Origin: Flagellimonas meishanensis
GTDB taxonomy: Bacteria > Bacteroidota > Bacteroidia > Flavobacteriales > Flavobacteriaceae
Assembly (NCBI RefSeq): GCF_019880545.1
Contig: NZ_JAINVW010000001.1
Coordinates: forward strand, 930,001-994,000
Length of the DNA stretch: 64,000 nt
Direction: 5' to 3'
Part shown: one piece after another, positions 25,116 to 35,328 of the stretch
How the letters are laid out: each line of letters opens with the position of its first letter
How positions within the stretch are numbered: the first letter of the stretch is position 1
Notes under the pieces: generated by a model
What the model was told of the DNA's origin: nothing
The model's database searches: none
The model's input: the letters and a program-made list of their open reading frames with translations, nothing else
Translations under genes and position numbers: made by a program

Positions 25116-25925
25116 CTAAGCGTGGATGGATGTTTTGAAATTGTGGCCCTTCTCCTTGAAGTTTTTCCCAACGACAATTTTTCCCGACAAGGGTGCGGTG
25201 TTTTGGGGGTATTTGGGAAGGGGAATCCCTCTTTTCTTCGCTTCAGAAGTATAGTATTCACGCTTGGAAGGATGTGATGGATACACCCCGTTAAAGATTT
25301 CACCCCAATAGTTGTTTTTTATTATAGTGGTGATCAGAAGAATGCAATCGTCCCTGTGGATCAAGTTTACAGGGGCATTGCCGTTGAATACGTTTTCCCT
25401 TCCCGACAGCATGGTCACTGGGTGTCTGTCCGGACCGATGAGTCCCCCGAACCGAATTATGGTAGCTTGAAATTCCTCTGCATTCATTAAAAGATGCTCG
25501 CATTCCAGCAGTTGTTTCCCAGATTCGGAAGTAGGTTCCGGGACCGATGCCTCGGAGACCTCCCCTTGCTCATCACCATACACTGAAGTGCTGCTAACAA
25601 AGATTATTCTGCGGACTTGGCTTTTCTCAATTTCATGAATGAGCAGTTTGATTTTCCCAACGAAGTTTTCCGAATTTTTACCCCTTAATCCCGGAGGAAT
25701 GTCGATGATCAATATATCGATATGACCCAGAAATTTACTTATGTTCCCGTCTATTTTTTCTTCGGAAAGAATCAGTTGATAGGGTATTATCCCAGCTTCT
25801 CGCAGCACGGAAATTTTCCCTTTTGAAGTGGTGGAGCCGTGTACTTCATATGCATTTTCCAATAATGTCGTGGCCAGGGGGAAACCCAGCCAACCACAGC
25901 CCAATATACCTATCCGATCACTCAA
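25116..25925 (-). CDS. NAD(P)-binding epimerase-like protein (YeeZ type)
   Basis: 269 residues. Rossmann motif GCGWLGFPLA near the N-terminus and SSTSVYGDE as in SDR-type epimerases, but the YxxxK catalytic pair is replaced (SESGKQLLECEHLL), as is common in the YeeZ-like group. The start overlaps the M28 peptidase gene by 8 nt, so it is probably translated from the same message. Substrate unknown. Confidence 0.8.
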   Translation of the reverse strand: MSDRIGILGCGWLGFPLATTLLENAYEVHGSTTSKGKISVLREAGIIPYQLILSEEKIDGNISKFLGHIDILIIDIPPGLRGKNSENFVGKIKLLIHEIEKSQVRRIIFVSSTSVYGDEQGEVSEASVPEPTSESGKQLLECEHLLMNAEEFQATIIRFGGLIGPDRHPVTMLSGRENVFNGNAPVNLIHRDDCILLITTIIKNNYWGEIFNGVYPSHPSKREYYTSEAKKRGIPLPKYPQNTAPLSGKIVVGKNFKEKGHNFKTSIHA

Positions 25926-28197
25926 AACGTAAGGTTTTTGTCACCATAATGACATCGTTGAGGACAAAGGGCATGGGAATACTGCTTTTTGGTCGTTGGG
26001 GGACCGTAAAATCGGGATGGGATAGCAGGTCATTGGAAGCTTCATAAAATGTCAGCTCCAATATGCTGTCCTTTGGATAGCTCATGCCCAATTCGGTAAA
26101 CTCGTTGTTGGAAATATAGTGGGTTATCAGCCTTTTATTTCTGTTCTTCAAGTAGTATTCCGACAAGGGAATGTTGTTCACTTTGGCCGAGTTGAGGGCA
26201 ATATCGTTGGTATAGATATCCAGGCGGTTGACATTTCTTTTGGGTGTAATGCACAATTCCAAGATTCGTTCGTTGCCAATCACGGTATCCAGCACGGTAT
26301 CAACCCATGGCATTGCAATTTCCTTTTTCGGGGCATCGGCCAAGTGGGTGAATCTGGTCAGGTATTTACTGGACAAGGTCTTCAGGGCTTCATCTTCGGG
26401 ATTTTTGGCACCATCTTTTAAAAATTGGTTGTTCCATGCGATGGGCTTTTGGTCATAGGTGGCCCAGGATGCCCTGTCTGCATCTGCATCATAAACATAA
26501 AGAAGGCTACTTGGTTTGGGACGTTCCTCATTGAAATCGGAATTGATGTGCGCCGAGATGCCAAAGGCCAAGAAGAGGGTGAACGCAAAATAGGCAAAGC
26601 GGTCCTTATTTTTCATCAACCCCAGAAAGGGAAATGCCAAAAAGAAAAGCAATGTGGTCAAGACCGTGGCGGCGACCATCATTTTGAGACCAAGTCCCAC
26701 GGGAAACATTTTTATGAACGGAGCATAGATGAATATGGCGGGCAAGGCAAAAAATACCAATAGGAAGGGATTTGGTTTTTCTTGATGGATATGCACCATA
26801 AGAGCGGCCAATATTCCAAAAACGGGAATAATGAAGAAGCTAGCACCTTTTAAATAGACGCCAACCAGTGCACAAATGACCAACCAAACAAAAATTGGGG
26901 CCACCAATAAATTGGGGATACTGGTCCTTTTGAATATATTATAAAACCAAAAGCAAACCCCGGTGGACAACATGGCGAACATAAATATGTAGGTATGCCC
27001 ATTGTAAGTGAATCCATGAAGCATATCCTTGAATTGAGGATACCACCAGGTCAAAATCTTCCAAAAATAATATCCGGCAACACCATTGATGGCCAAGGAC
27101 AGTAAAAGCGGTATAAATCCTTTGGTGATTTCTTTACTATTCAATTTGGCCTTCCGGAAACCGGAAATCAAAAGGAATACAAAAGCCAATACGGCCAATG
27201 TGAACATGGGCCAAATCCACTCGTATGGATACGAAATAAGTCTAAAGAAAGGGAGGTTGAAGTATATATAATCATCCAAACTCTTTAGGTTATTTAGATC
27301 AGAATCACTGAAGTGTTCCAACAAGGGTATCAAATAAGATCCCTGGTGCGCCAAGGTGTTTTTGTCCAGCCTCTCATGGGTGTCCAATGCGGTATGGTAA
27401 TCAAAGTGGTCGTCGATGAAGGCAAAATTAAAACCCTCAATGTCGGCATCTTCCCTAAAAACGGTCAGATCCGTATCGTTGGGCAGCATTTTATAAATAC
27501 TGTAGGCCAATGAGTTGCCAACGGGATATGCCGGATTGGCTTCACTGAACGCTTTGATAAGATTCCCATTTCCCCTGTTGGTCTCGATCAACATATAACT
27601 TGGACCGCCACTGCCTCGGGCCTCAAAATTGAGAACAAGGCCAACATCTTTTGCCCACGGGTGTTTGTTTACGAAAAGGCTTGCCCCGTTAAGGCCCAAT
27701 TCCTCGGCATCCGTAATCAATATGATTATGTCGTTTTTTGGAGTTTCGTTATCGGCCATGAAAGCACGGACTCCTTCCAGAATCGTGGCAATGCCACTGG
27801 CCGCATCACTGGCCCCGTAGGAAGAATGCGGGCTACTATCATAGTGGGACAACAGCACTAGGGCCTTGCCCTCACCAGCACCTTTGATTCGCGCTAGAAT
27901 GTTGGTGGCCTTGCTCAGGTTTCCCCAGTCACCACTGGTGTATCCTTCTTGGGTATAAGGTTGCAAGCCCAGTTTCCTTAATTCGGAGATGATGTAGCTT
28001 CGCACTCCTGCATGGGCCGGAAATCCAACCCCATGGGGTTCTTTGGATATGTTCTTTACGTGCTCAAGGGCCCTGTCCGTGGAAAATGTGGTGGACGCTG
28101 CTTCTTTGTCCGATTCATAAACGGGCATTAAGGACCTAAAGCTCCAATACACCATAAAACAAAGCAAGAGAAAGGCAAGGGAACGGGAGAACTTCAT
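25918..28197 (-). CDS. Membrane M28 family metallopeptidase
   Basis: 759 residues. N-terminal signal/membrane segment, then a di-zinc aminopeptidase domain: SHYDSSPHSSYGASDAASG (metal His and Asp), ITDAEELGLNGA (Glu ligand pair) and FIDDHFDYHTALDT (last His). From about residue 335 come eight or so membrane helices, and a C-terminal periplasmic domain follows. This resembles the ER Fxna/Ermp1-type fusion of M28 peptidase with a membrane region. Exopeptidase on extracytoplasmic peptides. Confidence 0.87.
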   Translation of the reverse strand: MKFSRSLAFLLLCFMVYWSFRSLMPVYESDKEAASTTFSTDRALEHVKNISKEPHGVGFPAHAGVRSYIISELRKLGLQPYTQEGYTSGDWGNLSKATNILARIKGAGEGKALVLLSHYDSSPHSSYGASDAASGIATILEGVRAFMADNETPKNDIIILITDAEELGLNGASLFVNKHPWAKDVGLVLNFEARGSGGPSYMLIETNRGNGNLIKAFSEANPAYPVGNSLAYSIYKMLPNDTDLTVFREDADIEGFNFAFIDDHFDYHTALDTHERLDKNTLAHQGSYLIPLLEHFSDSDLNNLKSLDDYIYFNLPFFRLISYPYEWIWPMFTLAVLAFVFLLISGFRKAKLNSKEITKGFIPLLLSLAINGVAGYYFWKILTWWYPQFKDMLHGFTYNGHTYIFMFAMLSTGVCFWFYNIFKRTSIPNLLVAPIFVWLVICALVGVYLKGASFFIIPVFGILAALMVHIHQEKPNPFLLVFFALPAIFIYAPFIKMFPVGLGLKMMVAATVLTTLLFFLAFPFLGLMKNKDRFAYFAFTLFLAFGISAHINSDFNEERPKPSSLLYVYDADADRASWATYDQKPIAWNNQFLKDGAKNPEDEALKTLSSKYLTRFTHLADAPKKEIAMPWVDTVLDTVIGNERILELCITPKRNVNRLDIYTNDIALNSAKVNNIPLSEYYLKNRNKRLITHYISNNEFTELGMSYPKDSILELTFYEASNDLLSHPDFTVPQRPKSSIPMPFVLNDVIMVTKTLRFE

Positions 28198-28319
28198 GGT
28201 ATTGTTACGTTGGTATGTAAAAATAGGAAATTATGGAAGGTTCGCACATTTGGTCTGGAAAAAAGGCATAATTCGCCAAAAAAGGCTATATTTAATATTC
28301 AACCTTTAATACTAATCCT

Positions 28320-28790
28320 ATGGCAATCAAGAGTTTTCAAGGCGTACGATCTAAAGAGGAGTCCAAAAAAAAGTACAATGCGCCCATTTTGGTTGAGGAC
28401 TATATGACCAAAAAGCTTATAACCTTCACTCCGGAACAATCCATTTTGGAGGTGATGGAGGCCTTTGCGAAATATCATATTTCAGGAGGTCCGGTGTTGG
28501 ACAAAAACGGGTTTTTGGTCGGAATCATTTCCGAGGCGGATTGTATGAAACAAATTTCCGAAAGCCGTTACTTCAATCAACCCATATTGGACAAAAGCGT
28601 GGAACGGTTCATGACCAAAAATGTGGAGACCATTCCGCACGACATGAGCATATTTGATGCGGCAGGAGTTTTTGTAAAACATAACCGACGTAGATTGCCC
28701 GTTATGAAAAATGACATACTGGTTGGGCAGATCAGCAGAAAAGATGTGGTTGTCGCCGCCTTAAAGCTCAGTTCCCATAACTGGAAATAA
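28320..28790 (+). CDS. CBS-domain pair protein
   Basis: 156 residues. After a ~25-residue N-terminal tail come two CBS motifs: VEDYMTKKLITFTPEQSILE and VERFMTKNVETIPHDMSIFD, with the ligand-site signatures GGPVLDKNG and RRLPVMKND. Such standalone pairs bind adenine nucleotides and sense energy state. No fused effector. The target is not evident from neighbours. Confidence 0.87.
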   Translation: MAIKSFQGVRSKEESKKKYNAPILVEDYMTKKLITFTPEQSILEVMEAFAKYHISGGPVLDKNGFLVGIISEADCMKQISESRYFNQPILDKSVERFMTKNVETIPHDMSIFDAAGVFVKHNRRRLPVMKNDILVGQISRKDVVVAALKLSSHNWK

Positions 28791-28799
28791 AGGGTCTTT

Positions 28800-29153
28800 T
28801 TATTCCCGTTTCACGATCATAAAATAATCGTTGTCCAAGGGCAAATACCCCAGGTCATAAACAAAACGGTAGGTACTTCCCTTTTTGGTGGTGTACAGGT
28901 TGGTGATGTGCTCAAAATCGAAACCCCGGTCCATCAGGCGCATTTTGGTCGTGGTGGTCTTGCCATCCTTTAAGGGGAAGCTGGCCAGAATCCGATAATT
29001 TTTGCGCAATTTATTGTTGATGTTGCGCACCAAGTTTTTACTATCCTTATTGAGTTTGTTGTTGAAGGCATTTCTGCAATGGTCCGAGCAGAATTTTTTA
29101 TCCGCCCTGCCAATGAGCTTATCACCACATTCCAGGCATTTTCGTTCTTCCAT
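28800..29153 (-). CDS. Zinc-ribbon (DUF2116-like) protein
   Basis: The start at 29153 (MEERKCLECG) is preferred because upstream codons carry no domain. 117 residues: an N-terminal zinc ribbon CLECGDKLIGRADKKFCSDHC (given as its region, residues 5-25, ligands CxxC and CxxxC) is followed by a basic segment and a C-terminal beta-rich part ending DNDYFMIVKRE. The family is frequent in Flavobacteriia; no known function. Confidence 0.75.
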   Translation of the reverse strand: MEERKCLECGDKLIGRADKKFCSDHCRNAFNNKLNKDSKNLVRNINNKLRKNYRILASFPLKDGKTTTTKMRLMDRGFDFEHITNLYTTKKGSTYRFVYDLGYLPLDNDYFMIVKRE

Positions 29154-29269
29154 AACGTAAGATTGGGGTGCCACAATATCTTAATTTTTTCAACATAGCA
29201 TGCCTGCCTTCGGGCATTATTTATTGTGAACACCTCCGTTTATTACTCCTTTTAGGGGCAAACCCTCCC

Positions 29270-32200
29270 TTATTGCCCCTCGTTGGTCAAAATGATAGCG
29301 GGAATCTCCAAGGATCTGTACAAATCGTTATAAGCCTTCATTCCATTGCCCACAATGGCATTTTTTTCATTTTCGTAGTCTTTCCAGGCCTTTAAAAGAT
29401 CGTTCAAACGTTCTTTGGCACCCTGGGTCACCTTGGGCTCGGCCACATCCACAAAGCCCTTTAGGTACATAAACTCGGCGTTGAGCTGATTGTGAAAGTT
29501 GATTACGTCCTGAAAAGTTTTCTGCTTGGGCTGAATCAATTTTTCTTCCCAAACCTTGATACGCTCCAATAGCTCATCGCCTTTTTTGATGAGTTCTTCC
29601 GTGTTTTCCTGCCCACTTAGCAATTCCTTGTATTTTTCCAATTGGGATTTGGCGTTTCGCATTTGGTTGACGGCTTGGTGCATGCCCAACAAGGCTTCGT
29701 CAATCTGTATCAAAACGGCTTGCTGCCCCACATAGTCCTCCTGGCTGCCCTCCACCTTTGGGTCTGCCAGCACCACCGCTTTGGTTTCTGCAGCCTCACC
29801 ATTAAAGGAGAGCCTTAGGGTATAGGTGCCCGGTGCTACCCTGGACCCTTTATAATCACCAAAAATGAATACTTTATCAATTGCCGGCATGGGGTCTTTG
29901 GTAAAATCCCACGTGAAACGATTATATCCCTTTTTGGCAGGAAGCACATCTGGTTTTGGAGGTCCTCCGGGCCAGGTGCTGAATTTTTTCGGTTTCTGAT
30001 TGGTTATGGTTCGAATAACCTTTCCATTGGATAGCACTTCCAGTTTCAACTCCAGCGAATCTGCTTTTTTGGGCAAATAGTAATCGAATGTCACTCCCGA
30101 TTTTGGATTTTGGCCCAGTCCGGGGACAGGGTTGTCTGTGCTTCCGCCAAAAATCCGATATGTGTCCTTGGGAGTCACAATGGTTAAACCGTCTTTTGGG
30201 GACACACTATTTTGGATGGCGCCAAGCTCGTCCAATATCCAAAAAGAACGTCCTGCTGTGGCAGCCACTAGGTCGTTGTCCTGTATGATCAGGTCGTTTA
30301 TCGGAACCACTGGTAGATTGAGTTGGAGGGGTTGCCATACTTGCCCGTCGTTCAGGGAAACATAGAGCCCTGTTTCGGTACCTGCGTAGAGAAGCCCTTT
30401 TTGAAGTTTGTCTTCCCGCACCACCCGCACAAAGGTGTGCTTGTTGTCAATGCCATTGGTAATCTTGGTCCAGCTATTACCATAATCAGAAGTTTTGAAG
30501 ATATACGGCCTTAAATCCATGAACTTGTACCGCATCACTACAATATAGGCAGTAGCGGGATCATGTGGGGAAACCTCAATGCTATTGATAATGCCTTCCT
30601 GGAGATTGGGAGGGGTGATATTTTCCCAACTGGTACCGCCATTTTTGGTGATGTGGACCAAGCCATCATCCGAACCGGCGTAGAGCACGCCCTCTTCATG
30701 TGGGGATTCCACCAAGTACATCAGCGTGTTGTAGTTTTCACCACCTGCCGCTTCGTTGGTATAAGGACCACCTCCGGGCCCTTGTTTGTTTTTTTCGTTC
30801 CTAGTAAGGTCAGGACTGACCACCTCCCACGTGTTGCCCCCTTCCTTCGATTTGAACACAACGTTACCAGCATGGTACATCGTATTTCGGTCATGCGGAG
30901 AAGTGATGATGGGTGCATTCCAATTGTATCGATATTTGAAGTCCTCAGGAACCCTGCCAAGGCCGAGTTCGGGGTATTCCTTGATGGGTTTGGCCTCACG
31001 GGAAGCCTTCACCCACTTTTCAATGATCCCTTGATAACATCCACCAAAGACCACTTCCGGATTGTCGGGGTCAAAGGCCAAATAGGCACTTTCGCATCCC
31101 GCTACCGAGTACCAATCCTTCCAATCAATTCCTGCATCATTGGTTCTGCTGGCAATGGCAATGGCCGAATTGTCCTGTTGTCCTCCGTAGACATTGTAGG
31201 GCACGAGATTGTCCGTAATCACGCGATAGAACTGTGAAGTCGGTTGATTCTGCTGTGTGCTCCAACTTTGGCCACCGTTGTTGGAGACATTGGCCCCACC
31301 GTCGTTGGAGTTGATCATGATGTTGTTATTATTTGGATGTATCCATAAATCATGGTTGTCCCCGTGGGGTGTGGGCAGTGGGGCGAAGGTTTTGCCTCCG
31401 TCGATGGATTTCGTCACAGGCGCATTCATCACATAAACCACATTTTCATTTTGGGGATCTGCCAGGATTTCCATATAGTACCACGAGCGTGCAATGTTGA
31501 TGCGATCCTTGTTCACCTGTGTCCAAGTTTTGCCGGCATCGGTACTTTTATAAACACCTCCTTTTTCCCCTTCGGCCTCGATTACCGCAAAGACCAATTC
31601 TGGATTGGCACGGGAAACGGAGATTCCGGCCTTCCCAAACTCCTCGGGCAAGCCTTTTTCCAATTTTTTCCAAGTGGTTCCACCATCAGTGGATTTATAA
31701 ATTCCCGATGAAGGCCCTCCAGATTCCATGGTCCAGGGATATCGTCGATGTTGCCAAAGGGCGGCATATAGGATCAACGGATTGTTCATGTCCATGGAAA
31801 GGGACGATGCACCCGTGTTATCATCCACAAAAAGAACCCTTTCCCAGCTGGCCCCGCCATTGGTAGAACGATAAATGCCGCGCTCTTCTGAAGGCCCATA
31901 TTGGGCTCCCTGTGCCGCCACAAAAAAGATGTTCGGATCATTGGGATGGATGATGACGTCTGAAATATGCCGTGTTTCGTCCAAACCGATATGTTTCCAT
32001 GTTTTCCCGGCGTCAGTGGATTTGTAGGCGCCATCGCCCATGGAGGTCATGACCCCTCTGGCGGCGTGTTCTCCCATTCCGACAAGTACCAAATTGGGGT
32101 CGCTTTCTGAGACTGCAATATCGCCAACGGTGCCTGTTTTTAGATGTCCGTCCGAAACATTTTTCCAGGTGATGCCATCATCGGTGGTTTTCCAAATACC

Positions 32201-32425
32201 GCCCCCGGTGGTGCCCATGTAATAGGTCATCGGTTGACCAAGAACTCCGGTACTTGCCACGCTTCTTCCCCCGCGGAATGGTCCTATGTTTCGCCATTTA
32301 AGTCTTGGAAAAAGGGAGTCATTTATAACGACCTCAGCGGTTTTGGAATTTTTGTTTCTTCTTTGGGCCTCAGCGGTAAGGGAAACCAAAAAAAACAGGG
32401 TGAGTACTAAGCGGAATACTTTCAT
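29270..32425 (-). CDS. Secreted VPS10/BNR-repeat (sortilin-like) protein
   Basis: 1051 residues. A signal peptide ([10 protein letters not shown]) precedes a large beta-propeller region. BNR/Asp-box motifs recur: SxDxGxTW-type in [60 protein letters not shown] and [12 protein letters not shown]. The last ~250 residues contain a beta domain and a coiled-coil-like helix ([18 protein letters not shown]). Such proteins are often labelled glycosyl hydrolase, but no hydrolase catalytic residues are evident; binding or a scaffold role in the envelope is more likely. Confidence 0.82.
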   Translation of the reverse strand: MKVFRLVLTLFFLVSLTAEAQRRNKNSKTAEVVINDSLFPRLKWRNIGPFRGGRSVASTGVLGQPMTYYMGTTGGGIWKTTDDGITWKNVSDGHLKTGTVGDIAVSESDPNLVLVGMGEHAARGVMTSMGDGAYKSTDAGKTWKHIGLDETRHISDVIIHPNDPNIFFVAAQGAQYGPSEERGIYRSTNGGASWERVLFVDDNTGASSLSMDMNNPLILYAALWQHRRYPWTMESGGPSSGIYKSTDGGTTWKKLEKGLPEEFGKAGISVSRANPELVFAVIEAEGEKGGVYKSTDAGKTWTQVNKDRINIARSWYYMEILADPQNENVVYVMNAPVTKSIDGGKTFAPLPTPHGDNHDLWIHPNNNNIMINSNDGGANVSNNGGQSWSTQQNQPTSQFYRVITDNLVPYNVYGGQQDNSAIAIASRTNDAGIDWKDWYSVAGCESAYLAFDPDNPEVVFGGCYQGIIEKWVKASREAKPIKEYPELGLGRVPEDFKYRYNWNAPIITSPHDRNTMYHAGNVVFKSKEGGNTWEVVSPDLTRNEKNKQGPGGGPYTNEAAGGENYNTLMYLVESPHEEGVLYAGSDDGLVHITKNGGTSWENITPPNLQEGIINSIEVSPHDPATAYIVVMRYKFMDLRPYIFKTSDYGNSWTKITNGIDNKHTFVRVVREDKLQKGLLYAGTETGLYVSLNDGQVWQPLQLNLPVVPINDLIIQDNDLVAATAGRSFWILDELGAIQNSVSPKDGLTIVTPKDTYRIFGGSTDNPVPGLGQNPKSGVTFDYYLPKKADSLELKLEVLSNGKVIRTITNQKPKKFSTWPGGPPKPDVLPAKKGYNRFTWDFTKDPMPAIDKVFIFGDYKGSRVAPGTYTLRLSFNGEAAETKAVVLADPKVEGSQEDYVGQQAVLIQIDEALLGMHQAVNQMRNAKSQLEKYKELLSGQENTEELIKKGDELLERIKVWEEKLIQPKQKTFQDVINFHNQLNAEFMYLKGFVDVAEPKVTQGAKERLNDLLKAWKDYENEKNAIVGNGMKAYNDLYRSLEIPAIILTNEGQ

Positions 32426-32506
32426 TTTTTTGAATTGAATTAGTTCTTGAAAGATACAAAACCAGAACCAAAGTGTTAATGAAAAGATAAATATCCATAT
32501 TTATTT

Positions 32507-32554
32507 GGAACAATCGTTCCATTATTATTATGTTTGTATCGGAACGTTCGTTCC
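32507..32554 (+). promoter_or_regulatory. SDR-tetR promoter between two TetR-type operators
   Basis: Two dyads GGAAC-N4-GTTCC, GGAACAATCGTTCC at 32507-32520 and GGAACGTTCGTTCC at 32541-32554, 34 bp centre to centre. Consensus -7 element TATGTTTG (32529-32536) lies between them, with a TTTG 21 nt upstream overlapping the first dyad. The second dyad covers the predicted start. This is a typical layout for repression by the TetR protein encoded downstream. Confidence 0.75.
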
Positions 32555-32584
32555 AAAAATAAAAACAACAACAAAACTTATATC

Positions 32585-33334
32585 ATGAAAAAATTAGAAA
32601 ACAAAGTAGCCATTGTAACTGGAGCTACCAGTGGAATGGGATTGGAAACAGCCAAAAAGTATTTATCCGAAGGCGCTAAAGTTGTGTTGACCGGAAGGAG
32701 TCAAGAGAAATTGGATGCCTTGGAAAGTGAATTGAGCGGCGACTTTCTTCTAATAAAGGCAGAGGCTTCCAGTATTGAGGACAGCAGACAGTTGATCGCA
32801 AAAACGGTTGAACATTTTGGGAAGATAGATGTTCTCTTTTTGAATGCCGGTATTTTTAGATTGGAGACCATTGATGCATTAACCGAGGAAATCTTTGACG
32901 AAGTACATAATATCAATGTTCGCGGACCTATTTTTACCGTACAAGCTGCCTATGAGTATTTAAATGAAGGAGCTAGTATTATCTTCAATACATCGATTGT
33001 GAATGTAAAAGGCTTTGGAGGAATGACCGCCTATGCTTCAAGTAAGGCTGCGCTTCGTTCTGTGGTGAGGACCTTGGCTTCTGAATTTGGACCTAAGGGA
33101 ATCCGCGTGAATGCGATTGCACCTGGACCTATAGATACACCAATCTATGGCAAACATAATGTACCGCAAGAAAATATTGATCAAATGGCATCCCACTTTC
33201 CAGCCATGGTTTCTTTGGGCAGATTTGGAAGCTCAGATGAAATTGCCGCAACAGCCTTGTTTTTGGCTTCCTCGGATAGTAGCTACATTACAGGTGCTGA
33301 AATACCCGTGGATGGGGGGATGGCGCAGGTATAA
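32585..33334 (+). CDS. SDR-family oxidoreductase
   Basis: The start at 32585 (MKKLENKVAIVTGA) places the Rossmann motif correctly; the frame upstream overlaps the promoter. 249 residues: TGATSGMG cofactor motif, NAGIF (NNAG position), catalytic Ser region FNTSIVNVKG and YASSK, and C-terminal GRFGSSDEIAATALFLASSD and ITGAEIPVDGG. A classical NAD(P)H-dependent reductase, substrate unknown. Followed after 38 nt by the TetR gene; the pair probably responds to a toxic carbonyl or xenobiotic. Confidence 0.88.
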   Translation: MKKLENKVAIVTGATSGMGLETAKKYLSEGAKVVLTGRSQEKLDALESELSGDFLLIKAEASSIEDSRQLIAKTVEHFGKIDVLFLNAGIFRLETIDALTEEIFDEVHNINVRGPIFTVQAAYEYLNEGASIIFNTSIVNVKGFGGMTAYASSKAALRSVVRTLASEFGPKGIRVNAIAPGPIDTPIYGKHNVPQENIDQMASHFPAMVSLGRFGSSDEIAATALFLASSDSSYITGAEIPVDGGMAQV

Positions 33335-33372
33335 TTTTTTTCAATAATTTTGGAACAAATAGTCCAGAATCG

Positions 33373-33957
33373 ATGCCGCGCACCAAACAATTCGATGAAG
33401 AAGAAGTGTTGAAAAAGGCTATGGAACTCTTTTGGAAAAAAGGGTTCCATGCCACTTCAATACAGGATTTAGTGTCCTGTCTCGGAATCAATAGGGCGAG
33501 TCTATATGACACCTTTGGAGGCAAGGACGAACTCTTTAGAAGGGCGTTTCAGGAATATAGAAATTCATCAGGGGATAAAGTGAAAGCCTTGTTGGCTGAA
33601 GGCGAAACCGTGAAGGCAGGATTTGAACGACTATTTTCTTACGCTATAGATCAAGCCGAAGAAAATGTTGAGAGAAAAGGCTGTTTTGTCGTCAATACAA
33701 CTGCAGAATTGGTGCCTGGAAACACGGCAATTCAATCGATACTTTGTGAGAATATGGAAGGGATACTTTCCATTTTTAGCGATTATATCCAAAAAGGGAT
33801 TGACCATGGTGAAATCAGTCCTTCAAAAAATCCCAAAGACATTGCGATAATGCTGTTCACCTTTTACAATGGGTTTCAGGTAATTTCCAAAATTGAAACC
33901 AACCGCAAAAAATTAGAAGACCTAGTGCAAACGGGGATTTCGGTCTTGGATGACTAA
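33373..33957 (+). CDS. TetR-family repressor
   Basis: 194 residues. N-terminal helix-turn-helix: VLKKAMELFWKKGFHATSIQ, DLVSCLGINRASLYDTFGGK. The C-terminal ligand domain has a Cys motif KGCFVVNTTAELVPGN typical of the YvdT/TetR_C subgroup of SDR-linked regulators. Co-transcribed with the SDR gene and most likely binds the two GGAAC-N4-GTTCC sites upstream, controlling itself and the reductase. Confidence 0.88.
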   Translation: MPRTKQFDEEEVLKKAMELFWKKGFHATSIQDLVSCLGINRASLYDTFGGKDELFRRAFQEYRNSSGDKVKALLAEGETVKAGFERLFSYAIDQAEENVERKGCFVVNTTAELVPGNTAIQSILCENMEGILSIFSDYIQKGIDHGEISPSKNPKDIAIMLFTFYNGFQVISKIETNRKKLEDLVQTGISVLDD

Positions 33958-33980
33958 GCCACAACGAAATTTAAATTCAT

Positions 33981-34472
33981 TTACTCCACTCTAACGTAGG
34001 CAAAGGTCACTTCCTCGGCCTTATTCTCTCCCCCGATGAGCACATGCATGTTTATTTCATCTTCATTTATCTTTTCGATGGTAAATCCCTCAAAAAAAGC
34101 TGTTGCTCCTTCAATTTTTATCAATTTGAAATCCACGGTTTCATCTTTTTCTTCCCATCCGTGTAGATTGCCATGAAAATGTTTCAGCTGGAGGATCAAA
34201 CTGTTGTCAATTTCCTGGATATGGCCCACTTCATAAAAGGATATTTTGTCATTGTTGACCAGTTTAAAGACAAACATCATGGAACCACCGAGTGGCGGGC
34301 TCCAAATCTCTTCTGCCAGGCCGCCGAATGCCTCTCCCTGCCAATGTCCCGCAATCCACGATACATCATCCAACGAAGCTGGAGGTGATGTATGTCCTTC
34401 TGACCATTGCATTGTTTTTTGGGCCGAAAGGATCCCAAAACCAAAAATGAAAAATATGAAAACTGCTCTCAT
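33981..34472 (-). CDS. DUF6265-like secreted protein
   Basis: 163 residues. A signal peptide (FFIFGFGILSAQ) is followed by a lipocalin-like beta domain: VSWIAGHWQGEAFGGLAEEI, PPLGGSMMFVFKLV, FYEVGHIQE. The W-x-G-x-W...E-x-W pattern is that of DUF6265 proteins, of unknown role. A ligand-binding function is plausible from the fold. Confidence 0.75.
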   Translation of the reverse strand: MRAVFIFFIFGFGILSAQKTMQWSEGHTSPPASLDDVSWIAGHWQGEAFGGLAEEIWSPPLGGSMMFVFKLVNNDKISFYEVGHIQEIDNSLILQLKHFHGNLHGWEEKDETVDFKLIKIEGATAFFEGFTIEKINEDEINMHVLIGGENKAEEVTFAYVRVE

Positions 34473-34509
34473 GGGTTCTATTTTTAGCTACATGACGAAT
34501 GGAACCGGG

Positions 34510-35211
34510 CTAATTGGACAAAGCGAACTTAATGTTGACACTGGTCTCCACTTTTATTTTTTCAAAATCAATGTCCAAGGGTTCAGCTACTACTTCATCC
34601 ATGGCCATGGCCTTCATTTCCATGCGAGGAGCTTGGTTGTATCTTGGGTAATAGGGCGTGGAGGTGTCCAGAATATGAATGGCCTTGCCTACCGACTGTC
34701 CTAACGGCTTGGTCAATGCCACCGCTTTTTGCTTGGCTTTTTTTACGGCCCTTGATTTCAGTTCCAATTCCAGTTCATCCATTTTGGAATATTCGGTCTT
34801 TTCCAGATAGGCATTGGCAATGTCCAATTGCTCCAGGGCCACCAAGACATTGCCGGCCTGTTTCCCGGAATAGACCAATAGCGAGTACTGCTTGCTTTTC
34901 AGCACTTCTTTTCCCCGCAGAAAGTATTTTTGAAAGTTGCTGCTCAGATCTTTTATGACCAACTGTTTGTCCAGATCTATGCCAAGGGACTTGAACCGCA
35001 GCGCCATCTTGTTTTCCTGTTCCTCCACGGATTTCTTTCCCTTGGAGTCCTTTTCCTGTATGGTGATGTTCAAATAAATTTTGTCAGGGGTCACCAGGGT
35101 ATCCACCTGGGCTGAGGTCTCTAAATAAGGGATGTCCAAAAAGCTCTTGGTTTGAGTAAAAGCTGAAATGGAAAACAAAAGGGCTGCAATAGGGAGGATG
35201 ATTTTTTTCAT
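34510..35211 (-). CDS. SIMPL (DUF541) domain periplasmic protein
   Basis: The start at 35211 (MKKIILPIAALLFSISAFTQ) begins with a clear signal peptide. 233 residues: a DUF541/SIMPL region (VTPDKIYLNITIQEKDSKGK; EYSKMDELELELKSRAVKKA; AKQKAVALTKPLGQSVGKAI) as in outer-membrane-associated stress proteins such as BP26. Forms oligomeric envelope structures in homologues; role here unknown. Confidence 0.82.
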   Translation of the reverse strand: MKKIILPIAALLFSISAFTQTKSFLDIPYLETSAQVDTLVTPDKIYLNITIQEKDSKGKKSVEEQENKMALRFKSLGIDLDKQLVIKDLSSNFQKYFLRGKEVLKSKQYSLLVYSGKQAGNVLVALEQLDIANAYLEKTEYSKMDELELELKSRAVKKAKQKAVALTKPLGQSVGKAIHILDTSTPYYPRYNQAPRMEMKAMAMDEVVAEPLDIDFEKIKVETSVNIKFALSN

Positions 35212-35328
35212 GGTCAGATTTTTATTTAAAGGTAAATACTTCCCATCAACAAGCAAAACCTGTTCCACAATTAAGGAAGCGTATTTTTTTGACACGGCAT
35301 TCTGGATATTCTTGATTAAATTGGTGAA

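Noticed and set aside
30563..31237. 224-codon plus-strand frame
   Set aside because: Antisense to the BNR-repeat protein, whose Asp-box repeats fix the coding strand.
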